A stretch of DNA of 49,677 bases from assembly GCA_029856235.1 (NCBI GenBank), contig JAHQWP010000042.1:1-49677 (forward strand). The letters are read 5' to 3'. The notes beneath the pieces were generated by a model. It ran no database searches and was not told the origin of the DNA. It saw only the letters and a program-made list of their open reading frames with translations. The stretch comes from Promethearchaeia archaeon (lineage in GTDB: Archaea; Asgardarchaeota; Lokiarchaeia; Sigyniarchaeales; SOKP01). This document shows positions 42,334 to 49,677 of the stretch, one piece after another; the first letter of the stretch is position 1, and every line of letters starts with the position of its first letter. A program made the position numbers and the translations under genes.

Positions 42334-43362
42334 TTAATCCTTATTACCCCATCTTATTACACCCGCATTCCAAGCCCATCCAATTCCTGCTGATACAATA
42401 ACAATAATATCTCCATTTTTGATTTTTCCATCCCTAATTCCGTATTCGATAGAAATTATGCCGTCATTTTGCCCATTATGTCCAATATCTTCAAAGTAAG
42501 TCGATTGAGTATAAGGATCTACACCAACAGTTTTAGCCACATACTCAAATGCACTTCTTTTCATGTGTAATAAAGCTAAATAATTAATATCTTCTCGCTT
42601 ATAACCAGACTGTGCTAAGGCATTATCAATTACCTTTACAAATGAATCCATCGAGAATTTATCTAATCTATCCTTTAAACCCTCAGAATCAGGAACATCT
42701 AAATAATTTAATCCATCAGCTAATGCTTTTGAAGTAATAGGTTGAATTGTTCCTCCTGCTGGAACATAAACATCATCAGCAAATTTACCATTTGAAATAA
42801 CACTAATACCTAAAATTTCATTTCTTCTATAATCAGCACGAACTATAGCAGCTACACCACTTGCTGCTAAACTAATCATGAATCTGGATCTTGGATTTTT
42901 GTAATTAATTAAATCACAATTCCTATAACCACTTGCTACTAATATTCTATTAATTTTCGGGTTCGTTTGAATTAAACTTTTTGCAACTAACATTCCTACC
43001 AAAAATGTTCCGCACCGCTGATTGATATCAAAAGCCCACGATTTCATCGGATTTCCTAGTAATTGTTGAAGTTTTATACCGTTTACTACCATTGGATGTT
43101 CAGCATAGACTTCTCCGGCCCAGATTATTACATCTAAATCTTCTGGAGTAAGATTAGCTCTTTTAAGGGCTTGAAAACTCGCATTAGCGCCCATTTGGAC
43201 AGTATGATCTTCTGGTCCGGGAACACTCTTTCCTAAAAGTCCGAATTTTTCTTCAATAATATTTTTAGGAATTCCAGTCTCTTTAGATATATATTCACTA
43301 GTATGTCTTTCTTTAGGAATATAAACTCCCCAAGCTTCTAATCCAACTGGACGATATTCCAC
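42334..43362 (-). CDS. Ketoacyl synthase III-like enzyme
   Basis: A 342-residue thiolase-superfamily enzyme of the FabH/HMG-CoA synthase type. The catalytic Cys is Cys117 in NQRCGTFLVGM; His266 in LALLHMKRSAF and Asn296 in DIGHNGQND stand 30 residues apart, the FabH spacing for His244 and Asn274. The rest of the fold (GLEAWGVYIPKER at the start, IVIVSAGIGWAWNAGVIRW at the end) is standard. It condenses an acyl-CoA with a second acyl or malonyl unit; the partner is unknown and HMG-CoA synthase is less likely because its usual His/Glu motifs are not seen. Start is GTG 43362 behind AGGTGA. First in product order with the ligase, 11 bases away. Confidence 0.82.
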   Translation of the reverse strand: MEYRPVGLEAWGVYIPKERHTSEYISKETGIPKNIIEEKFGLLGKSVPGPEDHTVQMGANASFQALKRANLTPEDLDVIIWAGEVYAEHPMVVNGIKLQQLLGNPMKSWAFDINQRCGTFLVGMLVAKSLIQTNPKINRILVASGYRNCDLINYKNPRSRFMISLAASGVAAIVRADYRRNEILGISVISNGKFADDVYVPAGGTIQPITSKALADGLNYLDVPDSEGLKDRLDKFSMDSFVKVIDNALAQSGYKREDINYLALLHMKRSAFEYVAKTVGVDPYTQSTYFEDIGHNGQNDGIISIEYGIRDGKIKNGDIIVIVSAGIGWAWNAGVIRWGNKD

Positions 43363-43373
43363 TTAAAATTCAC

Positions 43374-44924
43374 CTATTTTAATTCTCTTTTTAAAATTTT
43401 ACCAGTAGCACTTAGAGGTAACGAATTCTTTATTTCAAAATACTTAGGAATTTTATATTTTGCGAGGTTAGTCGTTAAGTATTCTCGAATTTCTTCCGAT
43501 TTAAGAGATTTCCCCGGTTTTAGAGTTAAGAAAGCTTTTCCTACTTCGCCCCATTTTTCATCAGGAACACCTATAACGGCAGCAAGATCAATGGCAGGAT
43601 GTTTAAAGAGAATCTCTTCTATTTCAACAGGGTATATGTTTTCTCCCCCACTAATATACATTTCTTTCCTACGACCTACAATGTAATAATATCCATCCTC
43701 ATCTTGCATGACTAAATCTCCAGTATGAACCCATCCGTCTTGTTCAATTGTCTTTCTTGTATCCTCTGGGTCTTCCCAATACCCAGAAAAGATGTGTGGT
43801 CCTTTTAATAATAATTCTCCTACATCACCTTCTTTTACAACTTGATTTGTCTTAGTATCTATAATCTTCGTATCACAATGAAAAACAGGTAATCCTACTG
43901 ATGTTGGTCTTTTTTTAATTTCTTGTTCAGGTAAGTAAAAATTATTTGGTCCAACCTCAGTTAAGCCATAACCCATTTTAAAAGGTTTATTTTTTACCCA
44001 ATATTTTTCCATGATAGCAACGGGGCAAGGAGCACCTCCAGAAATAAATATTTTAACAGAATCGAAATTGGTTTCATTAAATATTGGTAAATTCGACATA
44101 GCGTGAAACATAGTAGGAACGCCTATTACTATAGTACTCTTTTCGCGTTCAATTACCCTAATTGTCTCTTCTGGATCAAAATCTCCCATCAATATAGTTT
44201 TTGCTCCAAGATGATAAAACGGAACAAGCAGTACATTCCAACCTCCAGTGTGAAACAAGGGAAAGAGTAAAGGTTGGATGTCTTCAGGTGTTAAACTCCA
44301 CGAAAGTATCGTGTTTACAGAATTCCAGAAAATTAATCGATGAGGGATAGTTGCTCCTTTAGGTAGTCCAGTAGTGCCCCCTGTAAATAGAATGAGATGT
44401 GGATCCTCAAAATTTAAAATTGGACGCTCAATATTGGAACTTGAAACTTTCTCTGTCATCTCTTTAGTTGTATTATCGTCTAAAATAGATTTCTTGCCCA
44501 TAACAATATTTCTTCTAATTAAATCCATATTCTTAATTTCTTGAGCTTTATCCTCTAATCTCGGTTCATAGAAGAAGATTGAGGGAGAAGTTTTCTTAAT
44601 TAAATACTCAAGCTCTGGCATAGATAACCGAATATTGAACGGAACTAGAATTGCTCCAATTTTACCCGTTGCTAAAAATAAATCTATACATTCAAGTCTG
44701 TTAGTAGAGAACATTGCAACACGATCGCCTTTGGATATACCCTCGTTTAATAGAACACGGGCAAGCTTATTCGCTCTTATGTTAAGATCACTGAAAGTAT
44801 AGAGGTTTTTTTCGATGTTATCGAATAATGCCTCCCGGTTTGGTGTTAAAATAGCACGTCGTCCAGCCCAATCACCTATCCATTCGAATTCAGTTGAAAT
44901 TGAAATGTCTCCAGCTTTATACAA
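43374..44924 (-). CDS. AMP-forming acyl-CoA ligase
   Basis: A ~516-residue acyl-adenylating enzyme. LFTGGTTGLPKGA is the P-loop, GYGLTEVGPN the adenine motif, HTGDLVMQDEDGYYYIVGR the hinge region, ISGGENIYPVEIEE the A8 motif and SATGKILKREL holds the catalytic lysine. It activates a carboxylic acid to acyl-CoA through acyl-AMP; chain length is not predictable. The start is placed at TTG 44924, eight bases behind AGGTGA; a GTG at 44936 lies inside that site. It is preceded by the Trp-Pro membrane protein (stop at 44937) and followed by the ketoacyl synthase (11 bases), so one operon. Confidence 0.9.
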   Translation of the reverse strand: MYKAGDISISTEFEWIGDWAGRRAILTPNREALFDNIEKNLYTFSDLNIRANKLARVLLNEGISKGDRVAMFSTNRLECIDLFLATGKIGAILVPFNIRLSMPELEYLIKKTSPSIFFYEPRLEDKAQEIKNMDLIRRNIVMGKKSILDDNTTKEMTEKVSSSNIERPILNFEDPHLILFTGGTTGLPKGATIPHRLIFWNSVNTILSWSLTPEDIQPLLFPLFHTGGWNVLLVPFYHLGAKTILMGDFDPEETIRVIEREKSTIVIGVPTMFHAMSNLPIFNETNFDSVKIFISGGAPCPVAIMEKYWVKNKPFKMGYGLTEVGPNNFYLPEQEIKKRPTSVGLPVFHCDTKIIDTKTNQVVKEGDVGELLLKGPHIFSGYWEDPEDTRKTIEQDGWVHTGDLVMQDEDGYYYIVGRRKEMYISGGENIYPVEIEEILFKHPAIDLAAVIGVPDEKWGEVGKAFLTLKPGKSLKSEEIREYLTTNLAKYKIPKYFEIKNSLPLSATGKILKRELK

Positions 44925-44936
44925 TGTGTATATCAC

Positions 44937-46166
44937 CTAAACTGCGCGATAAATAGGCCATTTTCTCCAAACATATGCAAATAATATTTCAATCCAAAGG
45001 AACCACAGTACAAACGGAGTAGGATTCATCAACCAATAATTTGTATTATCTCCAAACATGATTGGTGATAAGAGATAATATGCGAAAAAGGTCAATGTTC
45101 CAATACCAATAACCAACAGAAATCTATAAAGAAAATTCTTCCATTGAGTATATTTTTTTGGCCAATTGTCAAAGAATAAAGACACTAATACTACAGCACA
45201 GATGAGAAATATAGCGTAGGTAATACTCATCATATACCAACCTTTAAGTCTTGGTACTGGACCAGGTGGTATTCCTCCAATTGCTATAAAAAATGGATCA
45301 AAAATGAATTGAGCAATATAAGGAAACAATATCGACACTACTAAGCCTAAAACTATACAAGCTCCCGTTGCTATCATACCTATAAACGGTTGTTTTCGAC
45401 CCAATTTACTCCACGGCCAATATTCAAAAACCATCATTGTTAGTAAGGAAAAGAAAATTAACCATTGGGTCCATCCAAGTGAAAATGCGTAACTAGGGAA
45501 CCCGGTTATTGGTTTAACTGCACTAGCTTCAGATGTAGCTGTGCGTTCACCTGCTGGAAAAAATAGCAGAAACCAAACTAGGATAGTGATTGCACTTCCA
45601 ATAATCCAGACAATTATTCCGCGTTTAGGTTGTTTAATCTTAAAAAATGGCCAGTACATAGTTCCTGCGACCCATAACACTGCAAAAGAAAAGCAAGAAC
45701 CACTCAGAGCTCCTAAGATAGAAGCTCCAACGAACCATGCAATATAAGGATCATCTGGAAGACCTCTTGCGATTATTTCACTACCATACAATGATGTAAA
45801 CCATGGCAAAAGTAAAAGTGAAAAAATCAAGATGATCACAAAATTTAACGCAGTTCCCACTAATCCTACTTTCCACGGAGTGCGAAACCAATTGTAATAA
45901 GGCCAATTTTCAAACCAAATCGCCCAAACTACTCCGATTAATCCAAAACCACCTATTACTGTTGCCCATGCCGTAATTTCCATTTCTTGGTTCGGATAAG
46001 GATTGTGCCATCGTGGATCGAAAAAAATCCACCAAGTTATAATACTGATTACAAAAACAAGAGCGATTGATAAAATCCCTGCAATTGGTTGCTTATAACG
46101 CGCCATTACAATCATAGGGGCTTCATCTGCGCTAGGTATTCCGATTTTTTCGCCTGCTAAAGCCAT
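44937..46166 (-). CDS. Polytopic membrane protein with recurring Trp-Pro motifs
   Basis: A 409-residue integral membrane protein with about ten hydrophobic helices. A Trp-Pro motif recurs at the ends of successive helix pairs: FENWPYYNW, MYWPFFK, FEYWPWSK, FFDNWPKKY and WRKWPIYRA, each followed by a short basic stretch and the next helix pair. This implies a tandem of ~80-residue units, each with two helices. I do not recognise the family; it may be a transporter or a lipid-modifying enzyme. The start at ATG 46166 follows AGGTGA. It lies between the nitronate-monooxygenase-like gene (90 bases) and the acyl-CoA ligase (which begins within its stop region), so it belongs to the cluster. Confidence 0.75.
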   Translation of the reverse strand: MALAGEKIGIPSADEAPMIVMARYKQPIAGILSIALVFVISIITWWIFFDPRWHNPYPNQEMEITAWATVIGGFGLIGVVWAIWFENWPYYNWFRTPWKVGLVGTALNFVIILIFSLLLLPWFTSLYGSEIIARGLPDDPYIAWFVGASILGALSGSCFSFAVLWVAGTMYWPFFKIKQPKRGIIVWIIGSAITILVWFLLFFPAGERTATSEASAVKPITGFPSYAFSLGWTQWLIFFSLLTMMVFEYWPWSKLGRKQPFIGMIATGACIVLGLVVSILFPYIAQFIFDPFFIAIGGIPPGPVPRLKGWYMMSITYAIFLICAVVLVSLFFDNWPKKYTQWKNFLYRFLLVIGIGTLTFFAYYLLSPIMFGDNTNYWLMNPTPFVLWFLWIEILFAYVWRKWPIYRAV

Positions 46167-46256
46167 AATTTCACCTATTTTTTATATTTTTTATTTTATG
46201 TTGTTTAATAATATTAATTTACTGCTCTGTTATTTAAAAATATTCTCAATTGACTG

Positions 46257-47147
46257 TTATTTTGGGAGTGTAGAAAAATGATTTTCTTCTATTCCCCATA
46301 ATTTTAGTATTTCTGCAGCTTCAAACATTATTTTTTCTATCAATTCATTAATAGAAACAATTTCCTTCTGGTGAGCAATAGATGCAGAAAGTACTCTAGT
46401 ACTTCTTAAATCCCGATGATACAATTGTCTATGGTACTCTTCAGAAAGAACATCAGTTTCACGCCATCTCTCCTTCGCATCTTGAGCTGCGGGACTTTCT
46501 TTTGTGGTGAGGATCGCTGAACCTAAACAAACACCCTCAGCACCCATACCTATTGCCCCTAAAAATCCACGCGCATCTCCAATTCCACCTGCTGCGATGA
46601 TTGGTGTTTTTAGTAGTCGTTTAGCTAAAGTGATATTCATTAGAGTAGTATGTTGGAAAGGATTTTTAAAGCCTGAAGCTTCCATCCCTATTAATGTAAT
46701 AGCACTTGCTCCAGCTCTTTCAGCCGAAATAGCATGTCGAAGTAAAGCGCATTTGTGAAACCAAAAACACCCTGCTTCTATTACTCTTTCTCCAATATGA
46801 GTCGCTTGATACGCAGATGTAGTAAAGACTTCTACTCCTTCGTCTATTGCTATTTCTAAATACTTCAAGTAATCATCTTTGGTCACATTTTTAAGAGGAT
46901 CAAATGTTCTAACACCTGGAGGTAAAACGGTTAAATTTATACCAAACGGTTTATCTGTTAACTCCTTCATTTTTATAAGTTCAGATTTGAAAGAATCTAG
47001 TCTATAATTTAAACCTGTAATAATCCCTAAGCCTCCAGCATTTGAAAATGCTGCCGCAAATTCAGTTCTACCTAACCCGGCAAATGCAGCCATAATTAAT
47101 GGATACTTAGTACCCGTCATTTTGTTTATAGAAGTGCTCCAAATCAT
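46257..47147 (-). CDS. Nitronate monooxygenase/FabK-like flavoprotein
   Basis: A 296-residue FMN TIM barrel: KYPLIMAAFAGLGRTEFAAA with AGGLGIITG at the N-terminus, IIAAGGIGDARGFLGAIGMG and AEGVCLGSAIL for the phosphate site. It belongs to the 2-nitropropane dioxygenase family, which includes FabK-type enoyl reductases. The loop that carries the catalytic His in nitronate monooxygenases and FabK (usually GGHRG or GH) reads EASGFKNPFQ, so that residue is missing. The neighbours ketoacyl synthase, acyl-CoA ligase and membrane protein suggest reduction or dehydrogenation of an acyl chain (inference). Start ATG 47147 after GGTAG. Confidence 0.8.
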   Translation of the reverse strand: MIWSTSINKMTGTKYPLIMAAFAGLGRTEFAAAFSNAGGLGIITGLNYRLDSFKSELIKMKELTDKPFGINLTVLPPGVRTFDPLKNVTKDDYLKYLEIAIDEGVEVFTTSAYQATHIGERVIEAGCFWFHKCALLRHAISAERAGASAITLIGMEASGFKNPFQHTTLMNITLAKRLLKTPIIAAGGIGDARGFLGAIGMGAEGVCLGSAILTTKESPAAQDAKERWRETDVLSEEYHRQLYHRDLRSTRVLSASIAHQKEIVSINELIEKIMFEAAEILKLWGIEENHFSTLPK

Positions 47148-47297
47148 TTATACTACCATTTTTGACAATGTTATAATTAGTGTTGAGATTTAATTCTTAA
47201 TTAATCAGAAATAAGAGTATATTTAAAATTTATTTAAAATTATGGATTATTTGAAATTACTAATATTGAAAAAATGAACCTAGTTTTTAAAATGCTT

Positions 47298-48509
47298 TTA
47301 CCTTTTTTTTATCTTTTTAGAGAGAAATCTAACTCCGAGGATCAACACTGGTAGAAACACCATAAATGAATATCCCGTAATTACAGGATTCGGTGGTGCA
47401 GGATTACCTATTGCAGCTATAATAAAATTGTCAATAATATATATATACTCATCAAGTACACCACTAAGAATTCTTGCCGTAAAAGCTATAGTCAAATTAT
47501 GAGCAGGAATTAGAAATATACATTGACCAAGCAATCCCGCAGTATGGTATGCATACTTATCAATCCATACTAAATAGCCGTAAAATCCATTAGGTTGAGG
47601 AATACCCATGTCAAGCATCCAATTTTCAGAAATTACTTGCGTACCATTCCACATTCCATTATTTAACATTAAAAGCCCAACTTTAGCCATGGCTTGAGGC
47701 GTGAAATAGAGCCCATATCCTCCAAAACTCATATTTTCACTATTTTCTTGCCAGTACCACTCTTCTCGAGAAATACCAATAGGATCAAATAAATATTCCT
47801 CTGCAAATTCGGAAGTTTTTTGGCCCGTTGATTTATTTATTATTGCGGATAAGAGGTGTGTGGAAGCGGAACTATATCTAAAAGTATTGCCAGGGGCACT
47901 ATAAAGAGCGGGATTTAGAATTCCTTGAATCGTTTGATCCCAACTAAATTCTGCGTCGTTGTCGCCGTAGATACCTGATGTCATTGTTAATAGATGTTCT
48001 ACACAGATATTTTCTTTGCTGGGGGAACTATAAGTTAGTGTGGGGAAAAAAGATGAAAAAGTCTGACTCCTATTGCTAATATATCCTTCATCGATGGCAA
48101 TTCCTACTAAAAGGGCAATTATGGTTTTAGTGGATGAAAATTGAACATGTAAAGTTCTGTTAATTATAACTTCTATCCCAAAATAATCTGGTTCTGGACC
48201 ATAGCTATTTTCCTCCCTTATTATGGATCCAGAGAGGTACTCTTCATGAATAAGAAATCCATTGCGAACGATTGAAACACTATGAATATTGAGGTTATTT
48301 GTTTCGATATAGTCATACATCTTATAAATTGTTGTATTACTCATGCCTTGATCAGATGGATCAGTAACATTCCATTCTTTTGTAGGCCAATACATTGTCG
48401 TTTTTACTTGCCCTTTTACTATTCCTGTAATTATAAATGCATTGGTAAACACTAGTATTACAAAAACTAATAGAGTTGTTCTCCTCCAATTAATTTTTAT
48501 TTTCATCAT
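47298..48509 (-). CDS. Secreted serine hydrolase (beta-lactamase/penicillin-binding class C fold)
   Basis: A 403-residue protein. A signal peptide or anchor (about 9-30) precedes the domain; the SxxK nucleophile is Ser125-x-x-Lys128 in FSSTKTIIALLVG, the second motif reads YSSAS where beta-lactamases have YxN, and a C-terminal helix (FMVFLPVLILGVRFL) followed by SKKIKKR anchors it. It belongs to the EstB/class C esterase-peptidase group (beta-lactamase family). Possible substrates are esters or D-amino-acid peptides; archaea lack peptidoglycan, so an esterase or peptidase role is more likely. Not obviously part of the acyl cluster, which ends with the flavoprotein 150 bases away. Confidence 0.85.
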   Translation of the reverse strand: MMKIKINWRRTTLLVFVILVFTNAFIITGIVKGQVKTTMYWPTKEWNVTDPSDQGMSNTTIYKMYDYIETNNLNIHSVSIVRNGFLIHEEYLSGSIIREENSYGPEPDYFGIEVIINRTLHVQFSSTKTIIALLVGIAIDEGYISNRSQTFSSFFPTLTYSSPSKENICVEHLLTMTSGIYGDNDAEFSWDQTIQGILNPALYSAPGNTFRYSSASTHLLSAIINKSTGQKTSEFAEEYLFDPIGISREEWYWQENSENMSFGGYGLYFTPQAMAKVGLLMLNNGMWNGTQVISENWMLDMGIPQPNGFYGYLVWIDKYAYHTAGLLGQCIFLIPAHNLTIAFTARILSGVLDEYIYIIDNFIIAAIGNPAPPNPVITGYSFMVFLPVLILGVRFLSKKIKKR

Positions 48510-48547
48510 ATTTTCTCGTTTTTTTGATTTAAAAGTTAAAAGTTAAA

Positions 48548-49531
48548 TTAAACCTCAATATTTTGAAATTCTATTATTTTTGATTCTATTTCCTCATATT
48601 GATTAGGGTAAAACTGTTTAAAAACTCTTACCCAATCATATCCTATTATTGCACCAGCTAAAAAACTCAGCAAGTAACCAAGATTGATCGTCTCCCCAGG
48701 GCTAAGCACATCTTTAGGGATGAATTTTGTGCTATATATGACCATGCTAAACGAAAATCCAGTCAGTAATATTCCAATTGGAAAAAGATACAGTTTTGAT
48801 CGTTTAAAAAAGGAAATATTCTCACGAGTCATTGAATTATAAATAGAAACGTTTTGTTTTGGCTTTTCTTGAGAAGTGGGTAATTTCTTCACAAATTTTA
48901 GGTGGATTATGTCATCGAAATCTCGTAGAATAAAAAACCCTCCAAAAAATAAGAAAAAATACAGAAGGATCATTACGATCGCTAAATAGATCTTATACTC
49001 TTTTGAAAAAACATCAAATTGAAGTAGATATGTGCGGAACGCAAAAAACAGTATACTTAATCCAACTAAGATTAAACCAAATAATCCCTCGTGTAAATGG
49101 TATTTGCCAATAAAGCTTCCTTCAAATTTTGAAGTAAATTTCTTGATGTAGTAAGCGATTAGTATCAATAAACCGGGAGCTACGATGGATGTTGATACAA
49201 ACAATACTATTTCTAAAAAATCATCACTCATGTTTGAGAGTAAATTTAAATCAAGGACAGAGTCGAAATGAGAAACATTCCACGCAACTATTCCAAATAT
49301 TATAAGGAGAAGATAACCTTTTTTGAAAACGCTGATTTTGATTATAATCGCTAAAGCAAGAAAGTAAACATTTAACAACATAAGCGTTGTAGCTCGCATG
49401 ATAGTTAGTTCATACGCATACCATTCATAGGATTGCTTATTAAGCAAATAATCTGCTAATGAGAAGTAGACTAAGAGAGTTAAAGAAAAAATAACTACGA
49501 TTTTTACTTTTACCAAATAACTTCTTTTCAT
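48548..49531 (-). CDS. Polytopic membrane protein, unknown
   Basis: Not recognised. A 327-residue protein with about eight hydrophobic helices, clear near residues 10-30, 45-65, 70-88, 105-127, 150-170, 180-203, 250-272 and 285-303. A cytoplasmic loop near 205-245 is charged and contains KKLPTSQEKPKQN. The C-terminus is hydrophilic. It has no signature I can name. It lies 39 bases upstream of the serine hydrolase on the same strand, so the two may be co-transcribed. Confidence 0.55.
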   Translation of the reverse strand: MKRSYLVKVKIVVIFSLTLLVYFSLADYLLNKQSYEWYAYELTIMRATTLMLLNVYFLALAIIIKISVFKKGYLLLIIFGIVAWNVSHFDSVLDLNLLSNMSDDFLEIVLFVSTSIVAPGLLILIAYYIKKFTSKFEGSFIGKYHLHEGLFGLILVGLSILFFAFRTYLLQFDVFSKEYKIYLAIVMILLYFFLFFGGFFILRDFDDIIHLKFVKKLPTSQEKPKQNVSIYNSMTRENISFFKRSKLYLFPIGILLTGFSFSMVIYSTKFIPKDVLSPGETINLGYLLSFLAGAIIGYDWVRVFKQFYPNQYEEIESKIIEFQNIEV

Positions 49532-49549
49532 TAAATTCTATAAAATAAA

Positions 49550-49677
49550 CTATAATTTTAAAAGTTTCATAGCATTTTTATATAAGATAGCTTCCTTAAA
49601 TCCTTCTGAAATTGGTAAATTTTGCGCAGCAGGTATAATTTTATTCCAATGAACTAGCGGATGATCCGAGGCAAATA
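49550..49677 (-). CDS. Amidohydrolase-family protein, C-terminal end
   Basis: The last 41 codons of a gene that enters from the right edge. The sequence begins FASDHPLVHWNKIIPAAQNL and ends in KEAILYKNAMKLLKL, the usual C-terminal pattern of amidohydrolase-2-type enzymes, in which the Asp of (G/A)SDxP binds the active-site metal and NAxxLL closes the barrel. The stop is TAG 49550-49552. Substrate and the rest of the protein are outside the window. Confidence 0.7.
   Translation of the reverse strand, partial: FASDHPLVHWNKIIPAAQNLPISEGFKEAILYKNAMKLLKL

Noticed and set aside
42334-43362. HMG-CoA synthase
   Set aside because: Cys117, His266 and Asn296 with 30-residue His-Asn spacing match FabH better; the usual archaeal HMG-CoA synthase neighbours are absent.
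44934-44936. GTG as the start of the acyl-CoA ligase
   Set aside because: It is part of the AGGTGA ribosome site; TTG 44924 has correct spacing.
1-49677. CRISPR array, insertion sequence or prophage
   Set aside because: No regularly spaced repeats, transposase, integrase or phage structural gene were seen on either strand.

Overview
The window is strongly A+T-rich and looks archaeal, most likely from an Asgard archaeon of the Lokiarchaeia type. The archaeal evidence is a DUF2070 membrane protein, PAC2 proteasome-assembly-chaperone-like proteins, an archaeal-type ADP-forming acyl-CoA synthetase subunit, a tRNA without encoded CCA, TATA boxes close to start codons, and AGGTGA Shine-Dalgarno sites. 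The Asgard evidence is an Arf-like small GTPase overlapping a longin-like protein, a very large soluble multi-PAS kinase, and zinc-ribbon-tailed membrane proteins. The assignment is inference from gene content; no rRNA is present. I saw no insertion sequence, prophage, CRISPR array or origin.

Layout. 1-8.0 kb: start of a PAC2 protein, a two-gene minimal SUF iron-sulfur system (sufC-sufB), a thioredoxin-fold peroxiredoxin, a winged-helix regulator, a small unknown gene, then a minus-strand unit of a zinc-site protein, a MoxR-type AAA+ ATPase and a metallopeptidase/von Willebrand factor A protein. 8.0-16.5 kb: gatC, an unknown protein, a six-PAS histidine kinase, an acyl-CoA synthetase alpha subunit, dUTPase, an acetyltransferase and a TPR protein. 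16.5-25.3 kb: a dodecin that seems to start at ATA, a thiolase, purE and rpiA, a 1321-residue membrane-anchored subtilase, tRNA-Ala(GGC), and a divergent pair (four-helix membrane protein / Asp-Glu racemase homologue) around a perfect inverted repeat. 25.3-33.9 kb: an MFS transporter with a long helical tail, two unknown helical proteins, a nucleotidyltransferase, a FadH-like oxidoreductase, and a PAC2 protein paired with a zinc-ribbon membrane protein.

33.9-41.4 kb: DUF2070 protein, Arf-like GTPase, longin/winged-helix partner, a duplicated-domain unknown protein that also seems to start at ATA, an RNA cytosine methyltransferase, a broken small ORF, a QueT-like transporter and a surface protein with a PGF-CTERM-like tail. 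41.5-49.7 kb: alpha/beta hydrolase, then a compact minus-strand acyl metabolism unit (ketoacyl synthase III-like enzyme, AMP-forming acyl-CoA ligase, a membrane protein with recurring Trp-Pro motifs, a nitronate-monooxygenase-like flavoprotein), a serine hydrolase, a polytopic membrane protein, and the end of an amidohydrolase.

The most interesting items are two genes with a good Shine-Dalgarno but only ATA at the start position, the overlapping GTPase/longin-winged-helix pair, the MoxR/metallopeptidase-VWA pair with an inserted Cys cluster, and the acyl-activation cluster built around the Trp-Pro-repeat membrane protein. All positions, motifs and alignments here were read by eye; no database search was possible.
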